This document shows positions 1-6,988 of a stretch of DNA of 14,847 nucleotides, piece after piece. This DNA comes from Chthonomonas sp. UBA2391 (GTDB lineage: Bacteria; Armatimonadota; Fimbriimonadia; Fimbriimonadales; Fimbriimonadaceae). The position numbers and the translations under genes are program-made. The first letter of the stretch is position 1. Every line of letters begins with the position of its first letter. The DNA is taken from the NCBI GenBank assembly GCA_002343825.1, contig DDSL01000050.1:1-14847 (forward strand), in the 5' to 3' direction. The notes under the pieces are model-generated. The model had not been told where the DNA came from and did no database searches. It worked only from the letters and a program-made list of their open reading frames with translations.

Positions 1-574
1 GACCGGCCTCGGCCCCATTCGGCTTGATCAAATTCGGACCCTCGGCGAGGGCCAACTTCATCGGTTCTCCATCAGCGTCGATCAGCACCGGAACCCCGGC
101 CCGCCGCGCCCGGCGAACGATCTCGGCATAGCTACCCGGATCGACCCCTGGCGGCAGAGATCCACCCGCCGCCACCCAGCTGGCTTGCAAAAGAAGCTCA
201 TCGAACGAAGCCCAAAATGCCGCGAGTTCTTCCGCAGAAATCGTCGGCCCAGGAGCGTTGAGGGTCGTGGGCGGCACCTCGCGGTTCAGCGATTCGACGC
301 TGAAGTTGGTCCGGGTTTCCCCCGCCACGGTGATCATCGCGTCGGCCACACCCTCCTCGGCCATCACGTACCGAATCAGGGGCGCAGCCGATCCACCCAA
401 AAATCCGGTCGCCACCGTCGGGGCCCCCAACTCGGCGGCAATTCGCGAAAGGTTGATGCCTTTGCCCCCGGCGTCGGTCTCATCCCGCCGAATCCGGTTG
501 GTGTCCCCCGCCGTCAGGTCGTCGACAAAGAGGGTCTTGTCCAGGCTTGGGTTAAAGGTGACCGTCAGGATCAC
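1..574 (-). CDS. fruK: PfkB-family sugar-phosphate kinase, probably 1-phosphofructokinase (partial, C-terminus beyond window)
   Basis: The first 191 residues of a ribokinase/PfkB-fold kinase are visible. Seen: NPSLDKT (residues 8-14) and GGKGINLSR (36-44), the N-terminal substrate-binding motifs of the fructose-1-phosphate/tagatose-6-phosphate kinase branch; TRTNFSV (87-93); GGSLPPG (137-143); and LIKPN near the edge. In this family the enzyme phosphorylates fructose-1-phosphate (or a related hexose phosphate) at C6 with ATP, yielding a bisphosphate, in the cytosol. The GTG start at 574 overlaps the TGA stop of the upstream phosphofructokinase as GTGA, with GAGG about 9 bases upstream inside that gene, so translation is probably coupled. 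The catalytic GAGD motif lies beyond the left edge and cannot be checked. Alternatives are tagatose-6-phosphate kinase or a PfkB-type 6-phosphofructokinase; no PTS gene is in view to settle the substrate. Confidence 0.85.
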   Translation of the reverse strand, partial: MILTVTFNPSLDKTLFVDDLTAGDTNRIRRDETDAGGKGINLSRIAAELGAPTVATGFLGGSAAPLIRYVMAEEGVADAMITVAGETRTNFSVESLNREVPPTTLNAPGPTISAEELAAFWASFDELLLQASWVAAGGSLPPGVDPGSYAEIVRRARRAGVPVLIDADGEPMKLALAEGPNLIKPNGAEAG

Positions 575-1533
575 TTGGCCATGACCTCGACCAGCAACAG
601 CTTTTCGGGGTCTACCGTCCGCTCGGTGCTCAAAACGTAACTCAGCGGATGTGCGACCAGCTTAGTGCCGTCAACGCCGACCATCTCTCCGTGGAATCCG
701 CTGATCAGCCGGTTGGCGGCATAGGCCCCCAGCCGAACGCCAAGAACCCGGTCGAAAGCCGTCGGCGATCCGCCTCGCTGCATGTGGCCGAGTACCAGGT
801 AACGAGCCTCGAATCCGGTGTTGCGGCTGATGAAGTCCTTGATATCTGCGGCTCGGGCGGCTCCTTCGGCCACGATGATGATGCTGCTACGCTTGCCGCG
901 CTCGTGCATCGCCCGCATCCCGTCGCAGATCTCTAGGAGCGAATAGGGGACCTCGGGAATGATGACGGCTTCCGCCCCGCCCGCGAGGCCCGCCTCCAAG
1001 GCGATGAATCCATTGTGCCGGCCCATGACCTCGATGACGAAGACCCGTTCATGGGAGTAGGCCGTATCTCGGACGCGGTCGATGGCTTCCAGCGCGGCGT
1101 TGACGGCGGTGTCGAATCCGACCGACATGTCCGTTCCGCTGATGTCGTTATCGATCGAACCCGGCACCCCGACCACGGGGAATCCAAACTCTTCCCACAG
1201 CTTGCGGGCCCCGGTCAGCGATCCGTCCCCGCCGATGACGACCAGCCCTTCCACGCCATGCGACTTCAGGTTGTCGATCGCCTTGGCCCGGCCCTCGGGC
1301 AGCATAAAGGGTTTGCAACGGGCGGTGCGCAGGATCGTTCCGCCACGGGTGATCACACCCCCGACCGCGGCGGAATCCAGCTCGACGATCTCATTATCGA
1401 GGATCCCTTGATACCCGTGAAAGAACCCACTGACCGAGACTCCGCGTCCGAGCGCGGCCCGAACGACTCCTCGAATCCCCGCATTCATCCCCGGGGCGTC
1501 GCCCCCGCTGGTGATCACACCGATGCGGTTCAA
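571..1533 (-). CDS. pfkA: ATP-dependent 6-phosphofructokinase
   Basis: A full-length 320-residue bacterial PfkA (family about 320). It phosphorylates fructose-6-phosphate to fructose-1,6-bisphosphate, the committed step of glycolysis. Seen: the N-terminal nucleotide loop ITSGGDAPGMN (7-17); GGDGS (101-105), where Gly104 is the ATP-type residue (PPi enzymes carry Asp); PGSIDND (124-130) with catalytic Asp128 and Gly125, again ATP-type; SHERVFVIEVMGR (160-172); and GHMQRGGSPTAFDR (249-262) for substrate binding. The loop Thr common before the catalytic IDND is Ser here. The start is TTG at 1533, supported by GGAG 9 bases upstream; no ATG fits. It follows the TfoX-domain gene by 25 bases and overlaps the PfkB-family gene by 4, so the three are probably one transcript. 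By analogy with the family it should be an allosteric tetramer. Confidence 0.96.
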   Translation of the reverse strand: MNRIGVITSGGDAPGMNAGIRGVVRAALGRGVSVSGFFHGYQGILDNEIVELDSAAVGGVITRGGTILRTARCKPFMLPEGRAKAIDNLKSHGVEGLVVIGGDGSLTGARKLWEEFGFPVVGVPGSIDNDISGTDMSVGFDTAVNAALEAIDRVRDTAYSHERVFVIEVMGRHNGFIALEAGLAGGAEAVIIPEVPYSLLEICDGMRAMHERGKRSSIIIVAEGAARAADIKDFISRNTGFEARYLVLGHMQRGGSPTAFDRVLGVRLGAYAANRLISGFHGEMVGVDGTKLVAHPLSYVLSTERTVDPEKLLLVEVMAK

Positions 1534-1558
1534 ATCGTGGCTCTCCGGAGGTCAGGCG

Positions 1559-1891
1559 TTAGTTGACACATCGACTTTGCGCGTAATTGGCACTTCGATG
1601 GACCCAAGAGAGGAAGGATTCGTAGTTGTCGAGAATCGACTTCGGCATCCGCACGTATCCGGTCATCGGATCACTCTGAGGGTCCGCACGGAAGACGTCG
1701 GCGCCGGGAAGCTTCATCGCTTCTTCATAGTCGCCGGGACCGAATTTCAGTCCGATCTCCTCGTCCACCAGAAACGCGAACATCTTTTCGCCGGTGTAAA
1801 CACCCATGCCATTAAACATGCGGCGGGCTCGAATATCGAAGCCCTCCGCAGCCTTCATCATCTGTTCATAACGAAGCGGGCGATAGACCAT
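1559..1891 (-). CDS. TfoX/Sxy N-terminal-domain protein
   Basis: A 110-residue protein matching the TfoX N-terminal domain: RRMFNGMGVYTGEKMFAFL (residues 23-41), followed by a GLKF strand and a C-terminal helix with YVRMPKSIL. In Haemophilus and E. coli, TfoX/Sxy is a co-activator of competence genes, but stand-alone single-domain members are widespread with unknown roles, so a competence role here is not implied. The C-terminal TfoX domain is absent. I chose ATG at 1891 because AGAGG lies 6 bases upstream; the TTG at 1897 would sit directly on that ribosome binding site. It is the first gene of a likely operon with pfkA (25-base gap) and the PfkB-type kinase. The link with glycolysis is only positional. 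Confidence 0.85.
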   Translation of the reverse strand: MVYRPLRYEQMMKAAEGFDIRARRMFNGMGVYTGEKMFAFLVDEEIGLKFGPGDYEEAMKLPGADVFRADPQSDPMTGYVRMPKSILDNYESFLSWVHRSANYAQSRCVN

Positions 1892-1986
1892 GCACAACCT
1901 CTAGGTGAAAAGCGGGCATCCTGCCCTGGCTCTGTAAGGAAGCTTCCCTGACCTACCTGACCTATTTTACTCGCATTTCCGGCAGA

Positions 1987-3141
1987 TCACCGGAAGTGCA
2001 ATTCGATTCCGCGCTTCTGAATCTCCTCCACAAAGGTCGTTCCGGTGACCGCTTGCTCATAGCGGACCGCTCCCTTGGGCGTTCGTCCTTCGGCGACTTC
2101 CTTGGCATAAAGGGCCATGCTGAACCCGGTCAGGCGCTCCATGGAGGTAAATCCGGTCTCTGGACACTGCTTATCCAGGATGTCGATCTGCAACGATTTG
2201 GGCTGTCCTTCCTTTGTTCCGTGGCCGACGGCTCGGATGGCACACATATCTTGGTCCTGGAAAGTTGCGAGATAATCGCCAAAAACCTTGTACCATAACT
2301 CCCGCGGCTTCACCTGCGCGCCACCTACGGTGACTGGCTGTTCGCCCCAGAGCCCGCTGTCCTTAAAGAGCTTCATGAACTGGCAGTGGCCGGGGAAGCG
2401 GATGGTCTTGTATTCGTAGTTGGGAATTCGACCCTTGAGCGTGTAGGGGGCCGTGCTGGTTCCGCCGCTGGTCACAAAGGCCTCCATCTTGCCGAGTCCA
2501 TCGATCTCAAGTTCTTCGAGCTCGGTCAGGGTGTCCACCATGTGGATCTCGCCATTCCGCAGGGTCACCGCTTGGTAGTCGTATTCGGTGACGAGACCTT
2601 CGACATTGAAGGTCAATTTGTAGTTGAGCGGGGCGACCGGGTTTTGGGGCAGAACGCCGCAATAGAGCTTCACCGAGTCGGTCTGGTCCAGATTTTCGAT
2701 GAGATACATCCCAAGGCTGTTGACCAAACCCGGAGCGAGGCCAGTGTCGGGGATCAAGGTGACTCCGGCCGCTTTGGCCGCTTCATCCAGGGCCAGCGTC
2801 TCGTGGGTGATGTCGGTGTTTCCGCCCAGGTCGACCATGCTCGTCTTATTGGCGACTGCAACCTTGGCAATGCGGGGATGCATCCAATACGGCACACAAC
2901 TCAGGAGCACGTCGGCGTCGTTCAAAAATCCGCCCAGACTGGCTTCGTTCATCGCGTCCACTTTGTGGGCTTCACACTTCTCGGTGCCGGTGAGTCGATT
3001 CACTCGGTCGGCCGCAGCCTTGGCCTGATCGAAGCTCACGTCACCAAGAAGGACTCGAGCCGGGTTGGCGTGTTTGACCAAATCATAGGCGGCCGCGGTG
3101 CCTTGCATGCCCGCGCCCAAAACAGCATAGGTTTTGTTCAT
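1987..3141 (-). CDS. Saccharopine dehydrogenase-family oxidoreductase, lysine 6-dehydrogenase-like
   Basis: A 384-residue cytosolic NAD(P)-dependent oxidoreductase. Seen: an N-terminal Rossmann fold with VLGAGMQG (7-14) and an acidic residue after the second strand (GDVS, 33-36); CVPYWMHP (82-89); VDLGGNTD (103-110); PDTGLAPGLVN (131-141); SGGTST (225-230); EYKTIRFPGH (243-252); VKPREL (277-282); and a C-terminal TTFVEEIQKRGIEL. This pattern and length resemble lysine 6-dehydrogenases (lysine to allysine/piperideine-6-carboxylate) more than the bifunctional saccharopine enzymes. The substrate assignment is inferred from remembered family motifs, so other amino-acid dehydrogenases of the Lys9-like family remain possible. 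ATG 3141 is chosen because AGGAG lies 7 bases upstream; an upstream start at 3186 would add 15 residues unlike the family. It is divergent from the gene at 3288, with an inverted repeat in the shared space. Confidence 0.85.
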   Translation of the reverse strand: MNKTYAVLGAGMQGTAAAYDLVKHANPARVLLGDVSFDQAKAAADRVNRLTGTEKCEAHKVDAMNEASLGGFLNDADVLLSCVPYWMHPRIAKVAVANKTSMVDLGGNTDITHETLALDEAAKAAGVTLIPDTGLAPGLVNSLGMYLIENLDQTDSVKLYCGVLPQNPVAPLNYKLTFNVEGLVTEYDYQAVTLRNGEIHMVDTLTELEELEIDGLGKMEAFVTSGGTSTAPYTLKGRIPNYEYKTIRFPGHCQFMKLFKDSGLWGEQPVTVGGAQVKPRELWYKVFGDYLATFQDQDMCAIRAVGHGTKEGQPKSLQIDILDKQCPETGFTSMERLTGFSMALYAKEVAEGRTPKGAVRYEQAVTGTTFVEEIQKRGIELHFR

Positions 3142-3158
3142 CGTTGGACTCCTCTCGT

Positions 3159-3178
3159 GGCTCACGGCGTGGTGAGCC
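3159..3178 (-). promoter_or_regulatory. Inverted repeat in the leader of the lysine-dehydrogenase-like gene
   Basis: GGCTCAC and GTGAGCC form a perfect 7-bp inverted repeat around a 6-base centre. It lies just upstream of the ribosome binding site (about 3149-3153) of the gene starting at 3141, in the 146-base divergent spacer. It could be a dimeric repressor operator or an mRNA hairpin at the ribosome entry site. No clear -35/-10 pair was found nearby for either gene. Confidence 0.5.
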
Positions 3179-3287
3179 GGATTCAAACATCTATGGTACC
3201 AGTCGGCACTTCGGGGGCGGTTCGCGATCAGGTGCCCTTACTTCTCCCAACCGGTGAACCGATTCAAACGTAAGGCAAGATAGAAAC

Positions 3288-4700
3288 ATGCGCTTTCGTG
3301 GACTTTTGATCTTGATGCTGGCTTGGGTCGCAGCCCTCGGATGGACGCAGCAATCCCCGAGCTTGGGGATGTATGAGGTCCTGCGGCGCAGCGATGTCTA
3401 TGTCCATCCCGAGATGCGGGGAAAGGTGGACCCCCAAAAGCTCGAAGACGCCGCCAATTCGGCCCGATACGACACCAAGTTTCTGATCCTGCCCGAACTC
3501 CCGGAAGGATGGACCCGCAACGGCAGCGAGGCCCGGGGTCCCTTTGCCCGGCACGTACTCAAGGACCGACTCTCCCTGCAAGATGGGGTCGTGGTCGTCA
3601 TGACCAACAAGGGGATCACGGGCTATAGCGACAAGCTCACCACCGAGGGACTCCGGACGCTGAACAACCAGTCGCTGGGCTACACCACCGCGACCGATAA
3701 GACGCCGGGCTTGATCTGGCTGGGTCAATCGATCAACAGCCAAATGCACGCCGCCGCCGGTCGGAGCACGATGTTGACTTTCGGTTTCGTGGGAGCTGCT
3801 GTTCTCCTCTTGCTGGTGGTTTCGTTTGGCGTGATGATCGCTCGCGCACGCGAGCGAGGGGCCATCCTCCAGCGCATCAATCACCTCCGACCCAAGGCAC
3901 TCGATGCGATGACCTATTTGGATGGGTACATGGAATTGCTCCAAACCCCCACCAACAGGGAAGGCCTACACGAATCGAGGGACCGCGCTTTCAACCTCTA
4001 CGAAGCTGGCCTGGCAAAGATGAAAGACCTATCACGCCTTGCCGAAGCCGAGGAGTTCTTCCAGGCCAGTATCGACGAGGCCAAGCGTGGACGGCAGTTC
4101 ATCCAAGCCGAACTCGGGGAAGGTCCGGTTGCTCTCACCACAACCCCGGCGGACTACCAACCGGGAAAAGGCTTCCCGGGCGCTCCCCTCTTCGAACCCG
4201 TGCCCGAGGCATGCTTTTTCTGCAGTAAGCCGGACAGCACCGCACCCATCGTGATCGACTGGGAAGGCCAAAGAAGAACGGTCTGGGCCTGCGAGGAAGA
4301 TCAGCGCGTCGTGCAATCCGGGCAGTCCCCGATGATGCGCGGCCGCCAACAGCCGAACGGCCAATTCACACCATGGTACTCGCAGCCCAACTATGATCCG
4401 CGCCGGGACTATTACGGCGGGGGCTACATCTGGGACGTGATGGCCATGAGCATGTTCCTCAACGTCATGAATCCCTTTGGCTGGATGATGACGCCCATGT
4501 GGATGGGCGGGATGAACTATGGTGCCGGAAGCTCGGGCAGCGAAGGAAGCTCCAACTCCGACTATGCCACCGGCGAGAACTTCGGCGGAGATTTCGGTGA
4601 ATCAGGAGGCTTCGACGGTGGTGGGTTTGATGGCGGGGGCGACTTCGGCGGCGGAGGCGACTTTGGCGGGGGCGGAGACTTCGGCGGCGGATTCGACTAA
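3288..4700 (+). CDS. Exported single-TM protein with TPM/YgcG-like layout, cysteine cluster and Gly-rich tail
   Basis: A 470-residue protein of unknown function. Seen: a signal peptide (residues 1-20, hydrophobic LLILMLAWVAALG); an exported alpha/beta region (25-155) with DVYVHPE and DGVVVVMTNKGI, reminiscent of TPM/YgcG-type domains; a TM helix (161-184) followed by basic residues; a cytoplasmic helical region (190-275); a Cys cluster C309-x2-C312 and C335, like a zinc ribbon short of one ligand; a Met/Trp/Tyr-rich hydrophobic stretch (378-410); and a low-complexity tail of GDFGGG repeats (430-470). Gly-rich tails are common in TPM-domain membrane proteins; the domain call itself is an inference. 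The start ATG 3288 gives a good signal peptide, although the ribosome binding site is weak. Its stop is only 4 bases from the stop of the convergent gene, leaving no room for a separate terminator. Confidence 0.75.
   Translation: MRFRGLLILMLAWVAALGWTQQSPSLGMYEVLRRSDVYVHPEMRGKVDPQKLEDAANSARYDTKFLILPELPEGWTRNGSEARGPFARHVLKDRLSLQDGVVVVMTNKGITGYSDKLTTEGLRTLNNQSLGYTTATDKTPGLIWLGQSINSQMHAAAGRSTMLTFGFVGAAVLLLLVVSFGVMIARARERGAILQRINHLRPKALDAMTYLDGYMELLQTPTNREGLHESRDRAFNLYEAGLAKMKDLSRLAEAEEFFQASIDEAKRGRQFIQAELGEGPVALTTTPADYQPGKGFPGAPLFEPVPEACFFCSKPDSTAPIVIDWEGQRRTVWACEEDQRVVQSGQSPMMRGRQQPNGQFTPWYSQPNYDPRRDYYGGGYIWDVMAMSMFLNVMNPFGWMMTPMWMGGMNYGAGSSGSEGSSNSDYATGENFGGDFGESGGFDGGGFDGGGDFGGGGDFGGGGDFGGGFD
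4605..4697 (+). repeat. Tandem GDFGGG/GFDGGG-coding repeat
   Basis: The 3' end of the preceding gene consists of about five degenerate 15-18 base units coding for GFDGGG, GFDGGG, GDFGGG, GDFGGG, GDFGGG and GFD. The unit varies at third codon positions, so it is maintained at protein level rather than being a fresh DNA duplication. Confidence 0.8.
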
Positions 4701-4704
4701 GCCG

Positions 4705-5112
4705 CTATCCTTTAACCCGGTATATTTCAACCTCGGTCTCCTTCGCTGCGTCGTTTTGGTCAACTCCCGTCAGCCTAATCCGTAACCGATCTCCCATGAG
4801 CTGATAGTGGACCTCTCGTGGAAAGCGGAGGCTACGATTCTCACAGCGAAAAGAGGACTCGGTCACCTCCAGCGCTGTGAACGTGTAGTCCATCTCCCCC
4901 AGGACGAGGATGAAATGGAGTTCATCTCCCTTGTCCTCGATGCGGACCATCTCCGAGTAGACCGTTTTGGTGTCGATGTCAATCTTGGTTGCCCCGAGGA
5001 TGATGTGCCCGGTCGCAGGAGTGTAGATCTCCAGAAGATCGCCCCCATAGGCGCGCCCTTTCCAGGTGCCGGCCAACCAGAACAGCTTTTCAAAGTCTCG
5101 TTGTTTGCTCAA
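4705..5112 (-). CDS. DUF6265-like domain protein
   Basis: A 135-residue soluble protein with WLAGTWKG (12-19), then GGDLLEIYTPATGHIILG and alternating beta-strands to the end. This WLAGxWxG...E.Y..P..G...LG pattern is that of small lipocalin-like beta-barrel proteins of the DUF6265 type, whose function is unknown; the match is from memory of the motif. I chose the TTG start at 5112 because GGGAG lies 7 bases upstream and the domain begins 10 residues later. A longer frame to 5220 would add a non-homologous basic stretch overlapping the divergent gene. No signal peptide or membrane segment is seen. It is convergent with the Gly-rich membrane protein (4-base gap) and divergent from the hypothetical gene at 5156. 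Confidence 0.7.
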   Translation of the reverse strand: MSKQRDFEKLFWLAGTWKGRAYGGDLLEIYTPATGHIILGATKIDIDTKTVYSEMVRIEDKGDELHFILVLGEMDYTFTALEVTESSFRCENRSLRFPREVHYQLMGDRLRIRLTGVDQNDAAKETEVEIYRVKG

Positions 5113-5155
5113 CTTTCCGCTCCCATGGACCTTAGGACTGCAAGAATTGTTCCTG

Positions 5156-5824
5156 ATGCATCTTCGAGAAATCACTACTCGCAAACTCGACAGCCTGCGA
5201 AAAGATAAAATGGAAGCCATGTTGGACGTCCATCAGGTTTGGGCCGAGGCGATGCCCGAGGTCAAGAACGCGGTTACCGGGGTCGGGCTCTGGTCGGCGC
5301 TCAACAACAGCAGAGCGGTCGTCCTGGAAGGGGATACCTTCGTTCTCGGCATGCCCCATGAGATGAGTGATCTCGCCGGGCACCTCCGCATCAACTCCAC
5401 CAAAATCCTCATTGAACGTGCCTTGGCGGCCCGGATCGGAAGTCCGATCACCGTCCGGATTATCGAGGGAACCAGCGAGGCCGACTGGGAACTCATCCGC
5501 CGCAAAGACGAAGAGCAACGCAGGCTCCAACAAGTCGCCCTCAACCGCGCCCAGGCCGAGGTCAAGGCCCGTGGAAGCTGGGATACCGTCTATGAGCAGA
5601 TCAGTCGCCAGTATGCGGCGATGACCAATAAGTCCCTGCCACAAAATCGGGCCAAGTTCTACCAAGAGAGCATCACTATCCTCCTCGAAGCTCTCAAGTC
5701 CATGCCCATCGACGATGATCTGAGCGAAAGAAACTTCGCCCGGTGCATCGAGCGCGTCGCCCAATACAGCGAGGTCCCCAGTGTTCTGGTGGCCAACGAG
5801 CTCCTCCTCCGACATCAGCCCTAG
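5156..5824 (+). CDS. Hypothetical protein, possibly with a DnaA-N/tau-like N-terminal domain
   Basis: A protein of about 222 residues that I do not recognise. An N-terminal part (roughly 20-95) reads as a small alpha/beta domain: a helix with QVWAEAMPEVKNAV, a strand pair VVLEGDTFVLGMP, a helix, and a final strand PITVRII. This order resembles the KH-like DnaA N-terminal domain or the tau C-terminal region, a weak fold-level impression only. A charged helical stretch (98-145) and a second helical domain follow. There is no signal peptide or TM. The start is uncertain: ATG 5156 lacks a close ribosome binding site, TTG 5147 has AGGA 9 bases upstream, and ATG 5210 is a shorter option. It directly abuts the MBL-fold gene (TAG then ATG, no gap), so the two are almost certainly co-transcribed. 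Confidence 0.7.
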   Translation: MHLREITTRKLDSLRKDKMEAMLDVHQVWAEAMPEVKNAVTGVGLWSALNNSRAVVLEGDTFVLGMPHEMSDLAGHLRINSTKILIERALAARIGSPITVRIIEGTSEADWELIRRKDEEQRRLQQVALNRAQAEVKARGSWDTVYEQISRQYAAMTNKSLPQNRAKFYQESITILLEALKSMPIDDDLSERNFARCIERVAQYSEVPSVLVANELLLRHQP

Positions 5825-6598
5825 ATGAACCAGCTGATCATGCTCGGTTCGGGCACCAGCAATGGCGTCCCTTCCTTGGGAGTGGACTATAGTCCGGATT
5901 TTCTAGCGAACCCCAAGAACCACCGGACCCGAAGCTCGATCGTCATCCAGAGTGGCGACGAAGCCCTCCTCGTCGATTGCTCACCCGAGATGCGGCTTCA
6001 GCTTTTGCGAGAGCAGATCAAGCGCGTAGACCAAGTCTTGATCACCCACACCCACGCCGACCACATCATGGGGATGGATGACCTGAGGGCTTTCTGCCTC
6101 AAGTCCGGGCGCGCCATGCCGATCCTGGCCCGCCCCGAGCATCAGGCCGACATCCGTCGAATCTTTCCCTATGCCTTCGAGGATTTTCCTCCCGGGATCG
6201 AAGTTCCACGCTACGAGCTTTACGACGTCCCACCCCAGATCCGATGTGGAGAACTTGAGATCGACACCTTTGAGGTGCTCCACGGCAAGACCACGGTGGT
6301 CGGTCTTCGGGTGCGTGACGTCGCCTATCTCACCGATGTGAGCGAAATTCCACCGACCGCCTGGGAGAGACTCCAGGGGCTCCGCGTCTTAATCCTGGAT
6401 GCCGTCCGCCGCAAGCCTCACCGGAATCACTTTCACTTCGACAAGGCAGTCGAGGTGGCACTCGAACTCGGGGCCGAGAAAACATACTTCACGCACCTCT
6501 CTCACGACTACGATCACGACCTCACTGAAGCCGAGTTACCCTCCCAAATCCGGCTCGCTTACGACGGACTTCGCATCCCGCTTGAACTCTCAGCCTAG
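5825..6598 (+). CDS. MBL-fold metallohydrolase, PhnP-like
   Basis: A 257-residue metallo-beta-lactamase-fold hydrolase. Seen: N-terminal LGSGTSNGVP (7-16), typical of the PhnP branch; VDCSPEMR (50-57); the metal site HTHADH (75-80, ligands H75, H77, D79, H80); H153 in VLHGK; D171 in LTDVS; and H224 in FTHLSHD. PhnP is a phosphoribosyl cyclic phosphate phosphodiesterase of phosphonate breakdown, but most members outside phn operons are uncharacterised phosphodiesterases. No phn genes are present, so the substrate is unknown. All metal ligands expected for an active enzyme are present. The ATG at 5825 follows the preceding stop codon with no gap, indicating translational coupling with the hypothetical gene upstream. 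Confidence 0.88.
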   Translation: MNQLIMLGSGTSNGVPSLGVDYSPDFLANPKNHRTRSSIVIQSGDEALLVDCSPEMRLQLLREQIKRVDQVLITHTHADHIMGMDDLRAFCLKSGRAMPILARPEHQADIRRIFPYAFEDFPPGIEVPRYELYDVPPQIRCGELEIDTFEVLHGKTTVVGLRVRDVAYLTDVSEIPPTAWERLQGLRVLILDAVRRKPHRNHFHFDKAVEVALELGAEKTYFTHLSHDYDHDLTEAELPSQIRLAYDGLRIPLELSA

Positions 6599-6625
6599 AA
6601 AATGTTGAAAATTCCTTTAGCTTTG

Positions 6626-6657
6626 CCCTAAGTTTAGGGTTTCATCCGTCCCGATAA
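6626..6657 (+). promoter_or_regulatory. Inverted repeat and sigma-28-like -10 element upstream of the sigma-factor operon
   Basis: The 110-base spacer after the MBL gene holds CCCTAA-GT-TTAGGG (6626-6639), a perfect short inverted repeat, and CCCGATAA (6650-6657). The latter matches 7 of 8 positions of the sigma-28/FliA -10 octamer GCCGATAA. A fitting -35 is not convincing: TAAG at 6629 is about 2 bases too far. The inverted repeat lacks a T tract and a proper loop, so I do not call it a terminator. Confidence 0.35.
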
Positions 6658-6708
6658 GAAGACTGAAGGACCAGCCCTAGATTCGTTGGGGGGATTGGCA
6701 GGTAGAGG

Positions 6709-6948
6709 ATGCCAAAGCTTGTGGGGGGATTGATGGCTTTGTTTGCGCTTGGCGCGGGCATTTTAGGCAATGTTGATCCACTGACAACTCTCTTGCGAGG
6801 GGCGATTGCCTTCGTCATTGGTGTTTTGGCCACCCAAATATGGTACGTATTCTTTACGGTACGAGTAAAACGTGTAGCGCACGCCTCCTCGGCTCCGGCA
6901 GAATCAGCACCCGTGGTGGATCCGGCGGATCAAGAGGCCGCCGCATGA
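6709..6948 (+). CDS. Small membrane protein, two TM segments
   Basis: A 79-residue protein with two hydrophobic segments (about 5-21 and 27-50), then VRVKR and an Ala/Pro/Glu-rich tail (57-79). The positive residues after TM2 suggest that the tail is cytoplasmic. The start ATG 6709 has AGGTAGAGG immediately upstream. I recognise no family. It precedes the sigma-factor gene by 40 bases in the same direction and is probably co-transcribed with it. A role as a membrane regulator of the sigma factor is conceivable from position alone, but nothing in the sequence shows an anti-sigma domain. Confidence 0.7.
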   Translation: MPKLVGGLMALFALGAGILGNVDPLTTLLRGAIAFVIGVLATQIWYVFFTVRVKRVAHASSAPAESAPVVDPADQEAAA

Positions 6949-6988
6949 CCACAAGACACCAAAATTAGTTGAGGCTTGGTTAAAGGAT

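Noticed and set aside
1980..1998. TTCCGG/CCGGAA inverted repeat at the stop codon of the lysine-dehydrogenase-like gene
   Set aside because: The stem is only 6 bp, the stop codon is in its loop and no T tract follows; too weak for a terminator call.
2386..3273. Plus-strand open frame opposite the lysine-dehydrogenase-like gene
   Set aside because: It is an antisense shadow of a conserved enzyme, with no ribosome binding site.
6626..6639. CCCTAA/TTAGGG as a terminator of the MBL-fold gene
   Set aside because: The loop would be only 2-4 bases, the stem is short and AT-containing, and no T tract follows.
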